Source: Thamnaconus septentrionalis (lineage: Eukaryota > Chordata > Actinopteri > Tetraodontiformes > Monacanthidae). Taken from it: DNA of 64,000 nt. Numbering within the stretch: the stretch's first letter is position 1; the number at the start of each line of letters is the position of its first letter. This document shows positions 47,623 to 59,453 of this stretch, in pieces. The notes below the pieces were generated by a model, which was given only the letters and a program-made list of their open reading frames with translations, was not told the origin of the DNA and made no database searches. The stretch lies in the NCBI GenBank assembly GCA_009823395.1, contig CM020507.1, positions 4,052,501 through 4,116,500 on the forward strand, given 5' to 3'. A program made the position numbers and the translations under genes.

Positions 47623-48868
47623 GTGGGAAGAGCGACGCCTCGTCAGCAGCCGCGACACACGCGGATGTGTTGGATGTCCACAGATAGCGCCCCCCTGTGG
47701 AGCTACGGCAACAAAACCAAGAGTGAGTCTGGCGAAGGTCAGCGGGGGAGGACAGGGTTGGGAGAGGGGCAGGGTCAAGAGGTCGTCGGAGAGCCGAAGG
47801 TCAGAAATCGTTCCTAGACGGGTTCCAAAAGAGTGAAAGCTTGATATTCACATCACATACAGACACATATGTTGCACTGAGAAATGATTACTTCCATCAC
47901 TCCACACAGCGGAACAGAGGTGGGCTGAACAGCCAAGTTAGATCTTCATTTCTCTTTGCTTCTATGCACAGAAAGTGACTAAAAAGGTTCAATGAGAAGT
48001 TTCAAAAACAGGTGATCTGATGCCCCACCCCACCCCCCCACCCCTCTACGTCAAATCATCATAACTCATCTTAGAAGCAGGATGGTTGAAGTGACATTTA
48101 TATGACTTTAATTTTGGGGGCCAGCGGATCGGTGGGCCAGCTCCCCTAGCGCTTCCTCTCGGTGCTATCGCTCTATCGACGATCGCACTGATCTCTGCTC
48201 GCCAATTTCAAAAGAAACGATTTGATGTTTTCAGCTTCGGCACCGGCTCCCTTTTTTTTCTCAGCCTTGATCGGACTTTGATCAGGACGCAGATGCTTTG
48301 CGAGCCCCAAATTGCATCTAAACTCTGAGGGTGAAGTCAGAGAAGCAAAGTCTTCGAGGTGCCAAACACTCAAAAAATACCAACGAGTTAAAAAATTCTT
48401 CTGTTCTTATTCACGTAAACAATCCCTCCACTCAGTCTGCAAAAAACTTTAGTGGGGCAAGTCGTCAGCGTTGGTGCAGGTGTCAGGCGGCCTCCTCCAG
48501 GTTTGTGTTGACAGTTTGTTGAACTTGACGGAAAAAATGTTTTGACGTGTGCTGGTTCCGACTTTGACGGCTGTGTGTCTCCTGAAGCTTCTTTGTGCTT
48601 GTTGTTGTTTTTCACCTACCAGTGCACGTTCTGCATAAACTCCTCCCACCGGGAGCAGCGAGACTCTTCTTCCTCTCACTAAGCACTTAAAGTAATGACA
48701 CCCTACAGGACACAGAGTCGTGTTGCCGGGAAGTGCTTGATAAATAGCCGGCTCTTTCTGCTTTAAAGATTATTCAAATGAAGCATCCGCCTCATTTTTA
48801 CTCCGCATTTATCCTTAAAATATTTCTACTTTTGCCCGCTGGTGGTGTCTTGTGTCTTTGTGTAGGAC

Positions 48869-48869
<1 letters not shown>

Positions 48870-48921
<52 letters not shown>
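48870..48921. repeat. (CTG)17 trinucleotide repeat
   Basis: Seventeen pure CTG units in the same intron, 330 bases after the next exon on the minus strand. Confidence 0.97.
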
Positions 48922-48924
<3 letters not shown>

Positions 48925-49247
48925 ACACTGGAGAAGGCCTTGTTGTTTGCAATCCGATCTCGGCAGATCTTTTTGCAGGAAAAAAAGATCCCGCATTGGC
49001 TTTTTGCTTCTTTTTTTCCCCCATCACAATCAACCTTGATCCATATCGCCCCTTCTCCTATTTCCCCCGTTAGTGCTTTTCAGTCCTTTCAACGCTCCAG
49101 CCTTTCACTTCTTTTTTAAATCCTCTCCCTTTGAGCTAAAGAGTCACAGAACTGTGTAAAATCTTCCTCTGCTTCAAACCCCCTCGCTGTCACACAACGA
49201 TCAGACTATATGAAAGAGGGAAGCCAGAGTGGGCGGGTGGTCCGTAC

Positions 49248-49395
49248 CTTCTCTTCTTCTCACGCCGGGCTCCTCCCTCACGGCCAGTGAGGAGAGCGTG
49301 ACCTTGAGGCTGAGCTGGGGGGTCGTGGTGCTGCACACCCGGATGGCCGCCTCGGACACACAGGAATGCACCTCGTACTTGTCCTGGGTCAAAGC
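49248..49395 (-). CDS. strbp: strbp exon, DZF domain
   Basis: A 148-base exon encoding ALTQDKYEVHSCVSEAAIRV then LSLKVTLSSLAVREE; the family has T-DKY, EA-I-I and L-LT--LTS--(V)R-E here. Acceptor CTTGCAG, donor GAAG/GTACGG. A perfect hairpin lies 42 bases upstream of the acceptor. Confidence 0.95.
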
Positions 49396-49436
49396 CTGCA
49401 AGGCAGAGCTGCAAGATTAATTAAAAATCATTTTTG

Positions 49437-49471
49437 CCTCGTGGGCTCAATCGTGTATTGAGCCCACGAGG
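49437..49471. repeat. Perfect 15-bp inverted repeat with 5-nt loop in a strbp intron
   Basis: CCTCGTGGGCTCAAT, loop CGTGT, ATTGAGCCCACGAGG. All 15 pairs match, nine of them G-C. It sits just upstream of the exon at 49248-49395 on the transcribed (minus) strand, in the branch-point zone. Confidence 0.95.
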
Positions 49472-50013
49472 ACTCAATGGGTTGAAACATCGTCCCAGTC
49501 AAGGACGGTCAACGAGGATTCGTTATTCATTCACTGTCACGAACACTGAATGAAAAATAACACTGATCCCACAGCCACAAACACATCCAACTGATCTGAC
49601 TGCTTTACTGACTGAAGATCTGGTGACTCTCCAGACCCCCTTCTTAACTACAGTCATATTTACTTATCTACTATTTATCAGCTTGTCCTGTCTATCATCT
49701 CTTCATTCTTTCTGGTGTGTTTGTGTTGGGTCAGCTGCGCTGTTTCAGTGTTTCAGTGTCCGTGTCAGGATATTCCGGGCAGCATTACCACTCTGGTATC
49801 TCGACACCGAAACTAGTCAGCGCATCACTTCTCCAATGTCACCCAAGAACCTCTATGAAACAAAGACAACTGCTGCCGTGCCAAAGGCGGTTCTTGACGA
49901 AGACTCACAAGGTTGTTTTCTCATGCTTTTGTGTTCTGAATGCACAACGCAGTGCAGTGCAGTGCGTTGCTACTGCTGCTGCTACTGCTGCTGCTGCTAC
50001 TAGTGGAGGTTAC

Positions 50014-50179
50014 CTGGATCTGCAGCGGGAGGTTGGCGCTGACGGTGTACAGCATCGTCTTGGTGGGTTTCTCCCTGCACATCAGCACCAGCTCCAGGTC
50101 CATGTCCCCTTTGATCAGCAAGCCCTTGGCCACCAGTCCGACACGCGTGACGCCGCACAGCGCCGGCTGGCTGTCCGTC
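50014..50179 (-). CDS. strbp: strbp exon, DZF domain
   Basis: A 166-base exon encoding [20 protein letters not shown] then [36 protein letters not shown] is the defining DZF strand-helix core. Acceptor CCTCAG, donor CAG/GTAACC. A short CTG/CTA stretch follows the donor (49970-50000). Confidence 0.97.
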
Positions 50180-51442
50180 CTGAGGGCAGAGGAGGGCAGG
50201 CAGCCGGAGTCAGAGCTGCTCACAGACACAAACACAAATCCAGAGAGTCGCTGCAGGTGAAGAGACACCGTTTTATTTTCGTCACACTCTTCCATCTCAT
50301 TAGCTCTTTGCAGACCTACATTTTTTTTTTTTCACACCATACAGAGCCTCGCCTCAGCGGCGAGGAGGAGAGTTTGAACTGAATAACATTTTAAAGGAAA
50401 AGTGTCTCCTTGCACTGGTTAGCAGTCGAGGCTCCTTCCCACCTCAGACTTTGACCTACTTCACACTCCCTCACAAAGAACTTTTTATGTGTTGTTTCTC
50501 ACTTTCAGTCTGCACGATCAAGACGTCTGCGCTGCGTCTGCCTGAACACTCAGGCAGGAATAAGTGAAGACTTTATTTAGACGAATACACAGCGACGGTC
50601 TAATCTGCTTATCGATTTGTTTCTTTCACGGCACTGCTGTAAAAAACTGCTGTTATTGCCAGCGACACAAATCTCATTACGAGCCTTAGAATGTGACGGC
50701 TATGCCAGCGGTAGTTGTTCAACTCCTCCACACGGGTGCTGTTTTTTCGGGAGGTTGGAGTTCTTTTTTGCCCTAGCACCGAATCACCGTACTGCAGATG
50801 TTGCACAATGGAGGGCCAGCTACCAACATTTTTTTGGTGAAATGAAGCTACTTTTTTGTGGGGTGTGGGTGGTAAAGGGGGTTGCAGTGGCCTCTTAGGA
50901 AAACCAAATTTTACTGTTTTGCAAGACCACGCAGAAAACATTGAAATATGGAATTGTCAGGCGTCACCTGATTGAGCCGGTTGAGCTCGTTCTGCGCTGG
51001 AACTGCGGCTCTCGAGTTCTCCAGTCCCTAAAATTCACTTTTTGGTTTTTTTTTGCACTTAAATGAATCCAAATGTTGAATGTGTTATTATTTCCTGAAA
51101 TTTAACTTTATGACATATTTTTTGAAGCAAAAAAACGAGGTAAACAAAGAGGCAGTGTTGTTGAAGAAACAACTGAGGGTGTCAAAATAAAGCGCAAGCC
51201 AAATAAATTCTCTTTGTTTTGTTGCTCTGTGATGCAACAGAGGGTCGCTTGGGAATATTAAACTCCCATCAAAGGACGAATATCCTCAGCGCACACCACA
51301 GTTTGACAGACAGTCAGGACGGCGCTTTTCATCACAACGGTTTGAACGATTAAAGCGAGAGATTTTTTTATTTATTTTTTTTTTATTCAAAAACGAAGAA
51401 AGGAAACTAAGCAACAAGCAGCAAACAAACAGCCGGCCTTAC
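50180..51442 (-). other. strbp intron (1.3 kb)
   Basis: No exon or structured repeat beyond short T/A runs. Confidence 0.6.
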
Positions 51443-51705
51443 TTTGTCTCTGCTGGATCTTCCTCAGCACCGTCGACCATCGCCGCCACCGCCGCCGCCT
51501 CCACCGGCGCTGCCTCCTCGCCGCCACCGCCGCTCCTTCCTGAGGTTTTATCGAGGCCATCCATCCAGTCGGAGACTTTCTTCAGGGCCGCCTCCACGGT
51601 GGACACCAGCGTCTGGACGGCCTCCAGCTCCTCCGGCGCAGGATAGACGCTGGCGTGCTTGGCCATGACATGGCGGTCGTCGTTTGCAAACGATCGCAGC
51701 AGCCT
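51443..51705 (-). CDS. strbp: strbp exon, N-terminus (first resolved coding exon)
   Basis: A 263-base exon. It opens in phase 0 after a CCTCAG acceptor with [20 protein letters not shown], matching the family start (M-R--R-F-NDDRHVM-KHS--YP). EELEAVQ and a Gly/Ala/Glu-rich low-complexity stretch follow. Donor AAA/GTAAGG. The initiator Met is not in this exon at the family position, so the ATG must come from an upstream exon. Otherwise translation would start at the internal Met at 51664-51666. Confidence 0.94.
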
Positions 51706-52823
51706 CTGAGGTTCAGGCGGGGTAAAACACAGGCATTAGGCTGGATAGATTTTCAGTGCAGCCAGCTGACACTCTGGATGAGCAGGTGGAAGTTCAGAGT
51801 GAAGGACACGGACGTCTCAGAGAGGAAATATGCCCACGAGCGGCCCTGAGAGGCTTTGGAAGGAATCAAACCTGCGGCTCTAACAGCTTGTAACCTCCGA
51901 GACGGTCTGCGGTCGCCTCGTTTATCAGCACAAATGTCATTGGCGCAAATGCTGTTTTCAAACAGTGGGCGAGCAACACCGCACTGACTGGAGGGAGGAG
52001 ACAATCTTCTTATTTTATGACTTTTTGCTGCAGCAAAAGAATCCCTTGCCGCAAGTCAAGCGCTGACATAAAATATCAAAGTTGCCTCGACTCAGCGAGG
52101 CAGCATTTAAAGTCGAGACGGACAGAAGGCGCAGCAGACTGCAAAACAAGCAGAGTTCTTCAGCTAGAAGCCATTTATTTATTTATTTTTATGCTTTTAT
52201 ATTGCTGCACCATCGACAAGAGGTGAAGAAACTGCCCACTACAAGGTAAAATGCAGTTTGCTGATGTGTACATAGGGGATAAGCCGATGTGAACCAACAG
52301 TGAGTTGAGTCTCGGCCTTGAGTGACGGCGACTGCGTCATCAAACTCGTGTGCTTTCACAAAATGACAAAAAAAACATGCAGAAAAACTGCACGACCCCA
52401 CTGGAAACCCTTTGCTGCTTGTTGTTGTGGCCTTGTTTGCAGCGGTGCCAATCGATCAAAACGGAGGCGTCCGCGGGAGGTTTTATTGCTCAACACTGTT
52501 GTTCACAAAGGGATTGGAAAAAAATAAATAAACGCAACGAGCAATCGGAACAGCGTTCCGGGAAAAATAGCTCTTTATTTGAAGGTGGCGGCGGCGGCGG
52601 CGGTGGCAGCGGCAGAATGAGATGAGGTGTCGTGAGAGCCCAGTCTGTCTTCTGTGGCCTTGTTTGTCTCACGTTAACATGGAGTCAAGCGAACCTTCAC
52701 TCTGCAATGATGACTTCAGTTTCTTGGCTTCGCCTGCACCTCCATAACCACACGACAATGCGAGTATTATGGGATGCGGGTGTTTAATTTCGGCTGCTCC
52801 TGTGTTATGAAGGACATGAGAGC

Positions 52824-52880
52824 GACTGACTGACTGACTGACTGACTGACTGACTGACTGACTGACTGACTGACTGACTG
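52824..52880. repeat. (GACT)14 microsatellite
   Basis: Fourteen tandem tetranucleotide units. Confidence 0.97.
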
Positions 52881-52957
52881 TCATCATCAACGCCAAACGT
52901 GTGTAATGACTTCATGTCTAGATGTCCTATTAGACTTTAATCTAGTGCAACGCAGAG

Positions 52958-53148
<191 letters not shown>

Positions 53149-53408
53149 ACTTCCTGCCTAAATTTCATCATCATCACATGACTGCATGCAACGTATTAAC
53201 CTGTGTAAATAATAACCTGTGCACGGGTGTGAGCTGCATCAGTGTGTTCGCTCTCTGCAGCAGCAAAAAGCAACAGCGCAGCTTGTGTTTGGTGCTCCAC
53301 CCCAAACGCTCCCCTTCACACAACAGGTCCATAATAATGATGATTTTCCAGGTTGGGTTTGACGGATCCAGACTGGATTTCTTTTTGCGTTGCTGGAAAA
53401 CGTCTTAC

Positions 53409-53411
53409 CAT
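53409..53411 (-). other. Candidate strbp start codon at a splice donor (option A)
   Basis: The minus strand reads CTTCTGGATG then GTAAGA, a good donor directly after ATG, so splicing would give ATG joined to AGG CTG CTG CGA in frame. Upstream sequence (53480-53560) is CpG-rich, as near a promoter. The Kozak context is weak (T at -3). Confidence 0.25.
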
Positions 53412-53901
53412 CCAGAAGAAAAATAAACTCTGTTCAGCGCTGTCACCACATCTAGTGCACTTTTCTCCTGCAGCACTTCCAGAAACAAACGCGGCGGTTG
53501 CGCCGGCGGCGGCGAAACGCTATCAATGCCGACAAAGCGGCCGTCAGTCCGCCTGACGACAGCGACATCTGAAGCTGCCAATCTCGCCGTGGCCTAGATA
53601 CATCCGGCTGTGGCTGCCATTAACATTTATGGCGTGTACTCCGGAGCGGAGCCCGGCCCTCAAAGGGAAAAGAGGGGGTGAAAAAAAAGAAAAGAGATGT
53701 AACAACATCAAATCATCGCTGCTTTTTTTACGAGCCCGGCTGCGTTTGTCCGCCGGGCCAGAGCTTTGGGTCCAAGGTCAAACTGCTATCGCTCTCAATC
53801 ATCCCTTCCTCTTCAACTCTACCTCCTCCTCCACCTCTCCACCTCACCAACCCCACCTCCTCCCCCTCCCTGCCGCTGCTCGTGTCCCTGCTGGCACAGC
53901 G

Positions 53902-53919
53902 TGAGCACGCGCGTGCTCA
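53902..53919. promoter_or_regulatory. 18-bp perfect palindrome TGAGCACGCGCGTGCTCA
   Basis: An exact palindrome holding two head-to-head GCGTG cores (the core bound by AhR/ARNT-type bHLH-PAS factors). A binding role is inference. Confidence 0.4.
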
Positions 53920-54879
53920 TTACGGTGAGTTATTTATGATGGTGCTTTAATAATTCATGGCCAAGAGTCTCCAGGGGCTCTGCTGGAGCTGCGAGGGTCG
54001 TTTATCACGACCCCGCTAATCTCCCACTGAAGAGGGTGGGGGTGCATGCATGGGAGGTAGGGCGTCCGAGGTCGCGTGAGTGCGAGCGGCACCGGCACCA
54101 GTGGCAGCGAGCGTCCCGTCCAAGCACGCACGTCAACATTAACAAGATCCAAATGAGAGATGAAGACGTCGACAGGCCGAGTGGAGAGGAGTCAAGCCGC
54201 CCGCCGCCACTGCAGGATAATGACACTCGCCGCTTTAATTAATTGCGTTGCAGGCTTTGTCGGCGAAAGCTATTTGCTTTAATCTGACGAGCGTGATTCT
54301 TTTAACGTCTTCTCATCGCACTCAGCTCAGACCCCCCCTTAGGGGAAGGGGGGGGGGGGGTAGGTTTACAGAGAACCAGGCGGCTTCTGATGTATCAAGA
54401 TTTTGGCTTCTCCCTTTACCTGGTCCCACATCTAACATAGTATTTGTTAAAAAGGCCTGGGCTTTTCCTTCTCATTTTTTTATGTTCATGCTCATAATTA
54501 CCTTCCCTTCCGTTCTCTTTATTGACTAGATTTCCACTTAGAAGTATGGATTCTAAGGCACCAAGTGTAAAGACTTGAAAGTGACTAAAGCAGGGCCTTT
54601 CCTATTTAAACCCTACAGTGAATAATGCACTTTGTTGTTCTATTCTCGGTTGTCGTAGGTTCGCAGTCTTGGACCAGTTAGATTCCGACTGACCTTGCTT
54701 GCCTGTAACTCAAACTCTCCACCTGATATTAAATCCTTCTACTGCCACCATGCCTTCTGTTTGGAACTGCTTCCAGTCTGAGTAAGTGCAGAATTCTCAC
54801 CAACTCTGCACAGCGATTCAAATGATCCAACCACCCAACGCTATCTTTCAGTATTACTCATCATTGCCGCCAGTCTGTG

Positions 54880-55068
54880 TTTACAGCCTCCTCCTAAAAC
54901 TGAAGCTTTGTAAGATCTTCCATCTTCCACTTTCGGGCGGGGGAGAATAACAAGGCAGGTGTCAGGGGGCGGAGCCAAACTCCTGGCTGGGGCTTAGCGT
55001 GTGGACACCCACCTCAGGGACCTATGAGAGGAATATTCGTTCCATCTGTGACATCACAAAGGGGAGAT
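54880..55068 (-). repeat. Dispersed repeat copy 3 (reverse orientation)
   Basis: In reverse orientation it shows TTTGTGATGTCACA, CAGCCAGGAGTTTGGCTCCG and GGAGGCTGTAAACACAG in the same order as copies 1 and 2. Confidence 0.6.
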
Positions 55069-55649
55069 TTCCAGACATGCGTGTTTTAGAAGATACTGAA
55101 AAGTGGAGTCAACTAAGGAAAGGATGGAGGTTTCTCCTCTCTGGAATTTCACTGACTGACATAAATTGGCAAAGTTGGCCATGTTTTGTACAATGTGCAA
55201 CCTTTAACCCACAAATCTTGCTGAAACTTCAACAGCAAAATTTGAAACTTCTTGTACAGTGAAACAAGTCTGCTGTGCACTGACCTCAGGGTCTGTGCTG
55301 GATGAGCAGACATAATAATGTTGAAAAAGTAATATCTCACAATAGATTCTGGGCCGTGGAATCATTTGTGCTGTTCAACGTCTTCGACCAATGCAAAGAG
55401 TTCCATTGACAGCGGCCAAAGGCATCGTTACCGACAAACAAAAACATTTCCATTCCATCACAGGCCTGCAGTCACAGCACCCGCTGGAGGTTCTACAGCC
55501 CCAACTCTGGAAATAAACATTTTAAAAACGCTTAGCAGGGAGTCAGCAAAGACCAGCGCAACCCCCCTGTGAACCATTACCCTCCACAGCAGCCACGGAG
55601 GGGATTTATTTTTTACTAAAAGCTTTAATACAAGTTTAACGATGATAAT

Positions 55650-55960
55650 ACGGGCAGCGCAGCGGTGCAACACTTGGCACTGTCGCTTCGCTGGAAGAAG
55701 GTTGTGGGTTCGATTCCCAGGCCTTCTTTGCTAGATTTGCATGTTCTCCATGTGTCTGCAGAGGTTCTCCTCATGTTCTCTGGGGAGACATGCACAGGAG
55801 GCATGCACGGATTGCCTGCTGTAAATTGTTGTTGTTTGTGTCTGTGTGACCCTGTGGTGAATGAACTCAACCCTGGGTTCAGGAGAAGCAGTGATAGAAG
55901 ATGGACGGACGGACAGATGAATGGATTTAATGAGGATGCGCCTCCCAGAATGTGTGTGAG
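55650..55960 (+). mobile_element. Fish tRNA-like interspersed repeat (SINE-like), plus copy
   Basis: Begins GGGCAGCGCAGCGGTGCAAC, has a tRNA B-box-like GGGTTCGATTCCC, then TTTGCATGTTCTCC, and ends with AGATGGACGGACGGACAG. It matches a very common teleost repeat type of this layout. It is diverged; no tRNA cloverleaf is claimed. Confidence 0.7.
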
Positions 55961-56046
55961 CTGTGAATCGTTCAGGTTGGGGTTATTTTTCACAACAGCT
56001 GGTCAGATTTCAGTGTGATGAGTGCAGACATGCAACAGAGGCTCAC

Positions 56047-56049
56047 CAT
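56047..56049 (-). other. Candidate strbp start codon at a splice donor (option B)
   Basis: The minus strand reads CTACCTGGACATG then GTGAGC, a good donor, with G at -3 for initiation and a possible acceptor CTACAG 21 bases upstream. Joined to the exon at 51443-51705 it gives M-R-L-L-R-S-F in frame. It cannot be told from option A by sequence alone. Confidence 0.3.
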
Positions 56050-57215
56050 GTCCAGGTAGGGGAGGGGCTGTAGGTGGGGTCTAGGAGAGGACCAGAGTCC
56101 CGTCACTCTGCACCTTCATGCAGTCAACCGTCTCTCAGCTCACTGGTCTCTGGCTCGGACTCTCACTGCAACAGAAAATACAGACTTCAGTCCTGGGTTT
56201 CCCTTTAGAAACACACATACATTTAGTTTGGGTTTTTTCTTGCATTCTTTTTCCTCAGCGTTACGGCTTTAACCTTTGTTTTGGAACCAAAAAAGGGGTT
56301 GGGTGATCTGGGATTTAAGGCTTATTCTAAGCTGCTCTGAATAAACATCAGCTAAATGCTTCAAACACTGCGCTGCATTATTCAGAATTAAACGTTAATC
56401 CAAAAGTCGCATGTAGAGCCATTGTGCGTCGCCATGTCACGTATGCCGAGAACAGCAAACGTTGGCGGCACCTCGACGGGAGCATCAGCAGGATGAAGCT
56501 CAACGAGCACGGAAGCCATTTGTAAGCAGGGTCAGGAAGTCTTTGGTGTGTCTGTTGGACAAAGCTGGAGGTCTTTCTTGTTCAGAGAGTGGATGTCAAA
56601 ATTAGCATATAAAACATCTAGAGCATCTGAAAAATACACAAAAAAAACTGAGGATGAATGACTGCTTCCATTATTATCATAACCTGATGGATTTTTATCC
56701 ATCATCTGATTTAAAGAAAAATCAACCTAAAGTAACACAGGGGTCTCTTTTTTTTCTTTGCTGGCCCTTTTGATTCCACTGCCGCCGCTGTTAAGTTCAT
56801 CTGATTTTTTTTTTTTCCTCCCCACAAACGCACATTAGCATCATTCAATTACACAGGATGTATTTTCGCTGCCGGCAGCAGGAGGTACTTTAGCCCACGC
56901 AGCCCGGCCGACGGTAATGAGACGCAAGCCGCAGCCTGGCGTTGTGTTCTGATGCTGGTGGGGGAGGGAGAGGATGAGGGAGGGGTTTGGGAGAGAGTGT
57001 GGGAGGGTCTCTGGGCTCGAGCTGAGCATCAATTAGACTCTCCCTCACCTTGACCTTGTTTTCAGAGAGGGTGAAAAGGAGAGCAGCGGGCCGGCGGAGA
57101 GCAGCGCTGCCTTTTAGCCGCCGAGAGCCTGTTTCTAATGCGATTTTAACGGCCGTGTTAAAAACAAACAGCACACGTGTTGAGATTAAAGATGCATTAA
57201 GGTAGATCCACGCCC

Positions 57216-57252
<37 letters not shown>

Positions 57253-57253
57253 C
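57216..57253. repeat. (CAA)n microsatellite
   Basis: About twelve ACA/CAA units. Confidence 0.97.
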
Positions 57254-58857
57254 GCCAAAAAAAAAAGCTACTTGCACATCTTTCTGCTGTTTGGAACATG
57301 AAATTCAAAAAGAAAAAGACAACAGTGGTGGACTTCAAAGCATTTTACAACTAGTGAATAATGGAGGATGCGGCTACATGTGAGAGACCAGGTACGACAC
57401 ACAGGAATGCTAATGGAGCCTGGTTTTCTCACAGCGAGCGCGTGAGTGGAGCAGCAGGAGCGGCGACGGCAATCGGCGCCATGGTGTTCCAATCTAAGCT
57501 GCTGGTTGTTTCCAACAACCGCTAATCAAACAGGAAGCTTGCAAATCCAGGAAAACTCCAAAAAGGGGAATAAATGAATTCATGGAAATTGATGCGATGT
57601 GTCATCAGCAAAAAATAGGAAAAAAACAACAATTTATTTTACATTTATTTTACACGGTAAAAACCGGACATTTATCTTCAGAATTCTTGAAAATTCTTGA
57701 AATTTAACAACTATTGTGTCATAATGGCAAACCTATCACGTTACACATAGCATACAAAGCTAGAGCAGGATTGTTTTTCTTGTGTTCATGCAAAACTTGT
57801 GTTTGATTCCAAGCACTAAGCTATCCGAGCCTCCTGCTAACTAACCACCTCTTCACAGCTGCACCTGACAGGTTCTGTTTCCGTCAGTGAGAGCGTTAAT
57901 CCACCAAAACTCCACTGGCAGGAAACCCGAGATGGGCACCACTTCATTAAACTCGGTGGTGAAATAACGACGACAGTTTAAAAGCACAGGACGCTCGCCA
58001 GCCAACACGGTGTCGGCTCCGTTTCACTGGTAGCTGCAGCTCGCAGCGTCTTCAGCTCGAGTTCCTCCAAAGAGGCAAAAAAAAAAAAACAAGCAAAACA
58101 CCACAATCAGAGACTGAATCAGGACGCACAAAGGCAGCGGCTGCTGCAGAGCTGTCATCTGAAGCTGTCTGCAGCACTTTTTTTTTTAATAAATTCTCTA
58201 CGCAGGCTCACTTTTTAATAACGTTCCATCTCCCATAAGAGAGGATGTGATTAAACTGGGATAATTAGGAATACAGCAATGACTTTTAAAGGACGTGGAC
58301 ATGGCTGCAGGAGGAGCAGATGGTGAGAGCAGCGTGACGAAAAAAAAAGGAGACAATGCTGATGAAACAACAACTAGAGGGACAGAACTGAAATGTGTGG
58401 ATGGCTTTTCTCTTTTTTCGCAGTTTGTTTATTTTTTGCTCTGAATTAAAATAGACTTTGGGCTCAACCCTCAGGAGCTCTCCTCAGAGGCTGTTCTGAA
58501 ATTAGGGCCAACACACTGAACGATAGAAACCAGGCAGCGCTTTAAAAAGTCATCTCAAGCCAGGCTCGTTAGCACAGACTTTGTTTCCGAGATGCCGTTT
58601 CAAAGCCTTGTGCAGCTCCCACGTCAACGGGCGCTTCTCTTTAACCCTTAAACCTCGAGGGAGAACAAAAATTACAGCTAAAAAAAAAGCAATTAAAGGC
58701 AATTAAAGACTCTTTTAAGACTGTTTTAAGACAAATGTTGAGCGGCAATAAAAAAAAATAATCTAAAGTGAGAGGATAAAGAAGGAGCGCTTTAAAGATA
58801 CTGTGCGGACAAAGACCACCCTCACTACTGAAGAGCAGAAAAGGTTCATATATATTA

Positions 58858-59168
58858 TATTATCCATCCAACCATCCATTTTCTATACCCGTTTCTTCCT
58901 GAGCTCAGGGTTGTGGGGGTCTGCTGGAGCCTCTCCCAGCTGTAATAGGACGAAGGCAGGGTGACACCCCGGACAAGTGGCCAGTTCATCGCAGGGCCAC
59001 ATAGGAAGACATGCAACCATTCACGCTCACACACCCCTACAGACAATCTAGAGTTTCCAATTCACCTCACATGCATGTTTTTGGACTGTGGGAGGAAGCC
59101 GGAGAACCTGGAGAGAACCCAGCAGACACAGGGAGAGCATGCAAACTCCACACAGAAACCCACAACCT
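58858..59168 (-). mobile_element. Fish tRNA-like interspersed repeat (SINE-like), minus copy
   Basis: Reads CCATCCATTTTCTATACCCG, then GCAGGGCCACATAGGAAGAC, TGCATGTTTTTGGACTGTGG, GAGAACCTGGAGAGAACCC and GCATGCAAACTCCACACAG: the reverse-complement layout of the same abundant teleost repeat type as 55650-55960, better preserved in its 3' half. Confidence 0.75.
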
Positions 59169-59424
59169 TGTCTCATTGTGAGGCACACACAGTAAAACTG
59201 TGTATATTTATGTATATATGTCTACCTCGATTAAAAAAAAATGTTCAAGCCTACAATACGTTTCAAAGGTTATGCTAAAGGAACACTTCAATACAAAATC
59301 TATGAAATAAAATAAAATAAATAAATAAAAATTCAAAAGTTTCTATCAGTCTGCAGCAGAGCAGCTGCAGTTCAGTGGAGCTGCTGGATTTACAGTTTTG
59401 TACTGTGTGGGAAAATGCCTGCAG

Positions 59425-59453
59425 ACTGAACTGAACTGAACTGAACTGAACTG
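59425..59453. repeat. (GAACT)n pentanucleotide repeat
   Basis: Five to six tandem GAACT/ACTGA units. Confidence 0.95.

Larger units (their letters stand above)
45099..49247 (-). other. strbp intron (4.1 kb)
   Basis: Holds GT tracts (45725-45770 and 46482-46536), a CCTG run (45788-45809) and two CTG repeats (47578-47621 and 48870-48921). No exon is recognised. Confidence 0.6.
31741..51705 (-). other. strbp: strbp gene, coding span (16 exons resolved, initiator exon not included)
   Basis: The gene encodes spermatid perinuclear RNA-binding protein, the NF90/ILF3 paralogue: a DZF (nucleotidyltransferase-fold) dimerisation domain plus two dsRBDs. The family binds structured RNA and, in mammals, STRBP is important in sperm development. 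All 16 exons have GT and AG borders and compatible phases, summing to 702 codons plus stop without the ATG (human protein about 672 residues). STRBP rather than ILF3 is chosen because the tail is short and tyrosine/proline-rich with a hydrophobic end and lacks the long RGG/GYG tail of ILF3, and because gpr21 is adjacent. Confidence 0.93.
53412..56046. other. strbp upstream sequence
   Basis: CpG-rich at 53480-53560. An 18-bp palindrome lies at 53902-53919. Compact mixed-composition DNA with TAATTAATTG at 54237-54246 may hold regulatory elements. A dispersed-repeat copy lies at 54880-55068 and a tRNA-like repeat at 55650-55960. No coding exon is recognised. Confidence 0.4.

Noticed and set aside
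31741..51705. ILF3 instead of strbp
   Set aside because: The C-terminus is short and lacks the RGG/GYG-rich tail, the linker resembles STRBP, and gpr21 lies next door.
55690..55730. Functional tRNA gene
   Set aside because: A B-box-like GGTTCGATTCC is present but no cloverleaf arms or discriminator end; it lies within a dispersed repeat.
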